Shown piece after piece: positions 33,593 to 34,484 of a DNA stretch of 34,484 nt (position 1 is the first letter of the stretch; the number at the start of each line of letters is the position of its first letter). The translations under genes and the position numbers were made by a program. The stretch is from an uncultured Sutterella sp. (GTDB lineage: Bacteria > Pseudomonadota > Gammaproteobacteria > Burkholderiales > Burkholderiaceae_F), in the NCBI GenBank assembly GCA_937906995.1, contig CALESB010000036.1, positions 1-34,484 on the forward strand. The letters are read 5' to 3'. The notes under the pieces were generated by a model that was not told the DNA's origin, did no database searches, and was given only the letters and a program-made list of their open reading frames with translations.

Positions 33593-33610
33593 CCTCTGAA
33601 TATTCTGAGG
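33593..33610. repeat. 18-base palindrome, possible right-end hairpin of the tnpB element
   Basis: CCTC-T-GAATATTC-T-GAGG pairs symmetrically except for one base in each arm. It lies about 130 bases past the tnpB C-terminal stop, downstream in tnpB sense, where IS200/IS605 elements carry their right-end hairpin and guide-RNA region. The assignment is inference. Confidence 0.45.
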
Positions 33611-33741
33611 CTTCATGGAATCTAACGAATCGGTATGATTCAATCCTTTCGTGCAAGCACTGTCGCTCAACAGTATCGCCTGCGAGGAACTCTTTACCCA
33701 TTCTGGTCCGCACTGCTTTTATCATCTGTGGCAAGGAACGG

Positions 33742-34309
33742 TCATTTGGCTAAAGTCCTTGCCGCACATTCATCTCGATCGTGCTCTTGACCGCAGACCT
33801 CACACTGCCACTCACGATCTTTTAACGTTAATCCTTGATGACGATGACCACAAACACAACACCTTTAGCTTGATGGATAGAATCAGTCTGCCTTAACTCA
33901 ATCGAATGAGCGCTACGCCCATCCGTGGATAACTTTTACTCAATAAATGGTTAACCCGCTTAAATTTTATGATTTAACCCTTGACAAGCAGGAGTGATCC
34001 ATAGATTTGTTGCAAGGCTTGCGCAATGGGTTGTTTTAACCATTGAGTTTTGGCTTCACGTTTTAATTGCGTGAGCGCCTTGGAGCAGGCGTTGTAAGTC
34101 AAAAGCGACGGTTGAGGTAAGGGCTCGTGTCCTTGTTCAACGCGCTCTTTGTTTTGGTGATAGATGGTATTGCGAGACTCTTGAATGGCTTTTTGCTCGG
34201 CTAAGAAATGATTCCAAACGAAACGCACCGCCCCCGCCGTTTGACTTAAGAAACGTCGTTGAGCAGTGTTGAGTTTCAGTTCGAAAGAATAGTTGAGCAT
34301 CAGTTCCAT
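33742..34309 (-). pseudogene. Decayed TnpB (IS200/IS605 OrfB) with core deleted
   Basis: The N-terminal part (34309 to about 34007) reads LNYSFELKLNTAQRRFLSQT, AGAVRFVWNHFLAEQ and PIAQALQQ, the usual TnpB start. The C-terminal part (about 33950 to 33742) carries the zinc ribbon CCVCGHRHQGLTLKDREWQ, CEVCG and HDRDECAA, ending in a stop. Between them the catalytic RuvC core of some 200-250 residues is missing. The C-terminal part also has four in-frame stops, two of them likely CGA to TGA changes (before FYPSS). The N-terminal reading frame runs into a 27-base inverted repeat that replaces TnpB sequence. It cannot make a working nuclease. TnpB is an RNA-guided nuclease of IS605-type transposons; no TnpA is present. 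Confidence 0.82.
33980..34006 (+). repeat. Left copy of a 27-base inverted repeat
   Basis: Begins CTTGACAAGCAGGAG and ends ATCCATAGAT. It pairs with 34404-34430 at 25 of 27 positions. It coincides exactly with the point at which TnpB similarity stops in the N-terminal fragment. Confidence 0.88.
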
Positions 34310-34330
34310 AGCTTTAATTTTAGCAATAGA

Positions 34331-34406
34331 GATCAATCAACGATTTTTTCGACTAATAGATTTACAAAGTCTCACGACTTTGCCGTCTTATATCCCATGA
34401 TTGATC
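34331..34406. repeat. Nested inverted repeats upstream of tnpB, possible left end of the element
   Basis: GATCAATCA (34331-34339) and TGATTGATC (34398-34406) are perfect inverted copies. Between them CAAAGTC-TCAC-GACTTTG (34365-34382) forms a perfect seven-pair hairpin with a four-base loop. IS200/IS605 left ends carry such subterminal hairpins upstream of the first gene. Position and form fit; the element boundary is not proven. Confidence 0.5.
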
Positions 34407-34430
34407 TATGGATCACTCCCGTTTGTCAAG
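34404..34430 (-). repeat. Right copy of the 27-base inverted repeat
   Basis: ATCTATGGATCACTCCCG followed by TTTGTCAAG, the inverted partner of 33980-34006 with two mismatches. Flanking bases do not form an obvious target site duplication. Confidence 0.88.
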
Positions 34431-34484
34431 TGTCAGAAGGCATTTAAAAATAGTACAGATAAGGCGTTAGATGTTAGTACAGGA

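Noticed and set aside
33744..33955. In-frame stops in the tnpB C-terminal part as recoding or an alternative genetic code
   Set aside because: All nearby genes use standard stops, and the same fragment has lost its catalytic core. Ordinary decay explains it.
33980..34430. Calling the 27-base repeats a complete, recently moved insertion element
   Set aside because: No transposase, no target duplication at the flanks, and two mismatches between the arms. I list only the repeats.
34441..34484. Start of another insertion element at the right edge
   Set aside because: A short TAGTACAG direct repeat (near 34452 and 34476) is visible, but 44 bases give too little to identify anything.

Overview
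The window looks like a chromosomal segment of a low-GC betaproteobacterium, most likely a gut-dwelling Burkholderiales of the Sutterellaceae (Sutterella/Parasutterella/Turicimonas-like). This is inferred from the truA-accD-folC-dedD-cvpA-purF order, from DUF2782 and BPSS1780-type proteins (typical of Betaproteobacteria), and from anaerobic traits: an FNR regulator with FNR boxes, a DcuC-type carrier and inducible ornithine decarboxylation. No tRNA, rRNA or CRISPR array was seen.

Layout. Bases 1-52 appear to be the 5' end of a group IIC intron (minus strand) sitting directly behind the purF terminator. Bases 54-8128 (minus) hold fimV, truA, accD, folC, a SPOR-domain gene, cvpA and purF. Bases 8289-10265 (plus) hold a small unknown gene, a DUF2782 secreted protein and a BPSS1780 membrane protein. 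Bases 10455-14413 form an acid-stress/polyamine module: a previously unannotated leader peptide resembling enterobacterial SpeFL, then speF (ornithine decarboxylase) and potE (putrescine-ornithine antiporter). Bases 14535-16786 hold a DUF1177 gene coupled to a DcuC-family carrier. Bases 16892-19742 (minus) are alaS-tusA. Bases 20224-26059 (plus) hold fnr, mltD, fabI, nadK and recN. fur (minus) and bamE (plus) diverge at 26.6 kb, followed by a small coiled-coil gene, zapA and a YecA/SEC-C gene. Bases 28713-33478 (minus) hold mnmC, ettA, a kinase-like gene and a small unknown gene. From 33.5 kb to the end lies a decayed IS200/IS605-type tnpB with a lost core, stop codons and a pair of long inverted repeats.

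How the parts work together. SpeF consumes a proton while making putrescine and PotE exchanges putrescine for ornithine; a nascent-peptide sensor in the long leader would make the pair responsive to ornithine, as known for E. coli. FNR probably controls its own gene through two boxes 42 bp apart. The rest is core metabolism, envelope assembly, tRNA modification and cell division.

The most notable observation is the SpeFL-like peptide (10455-10571). It keeps an IRR-xx-HIM-x-FA-x-R core, a tandem AGA-AGA arginine pair and a structured downstream leader, outside the group where I know this regulator to have been described.
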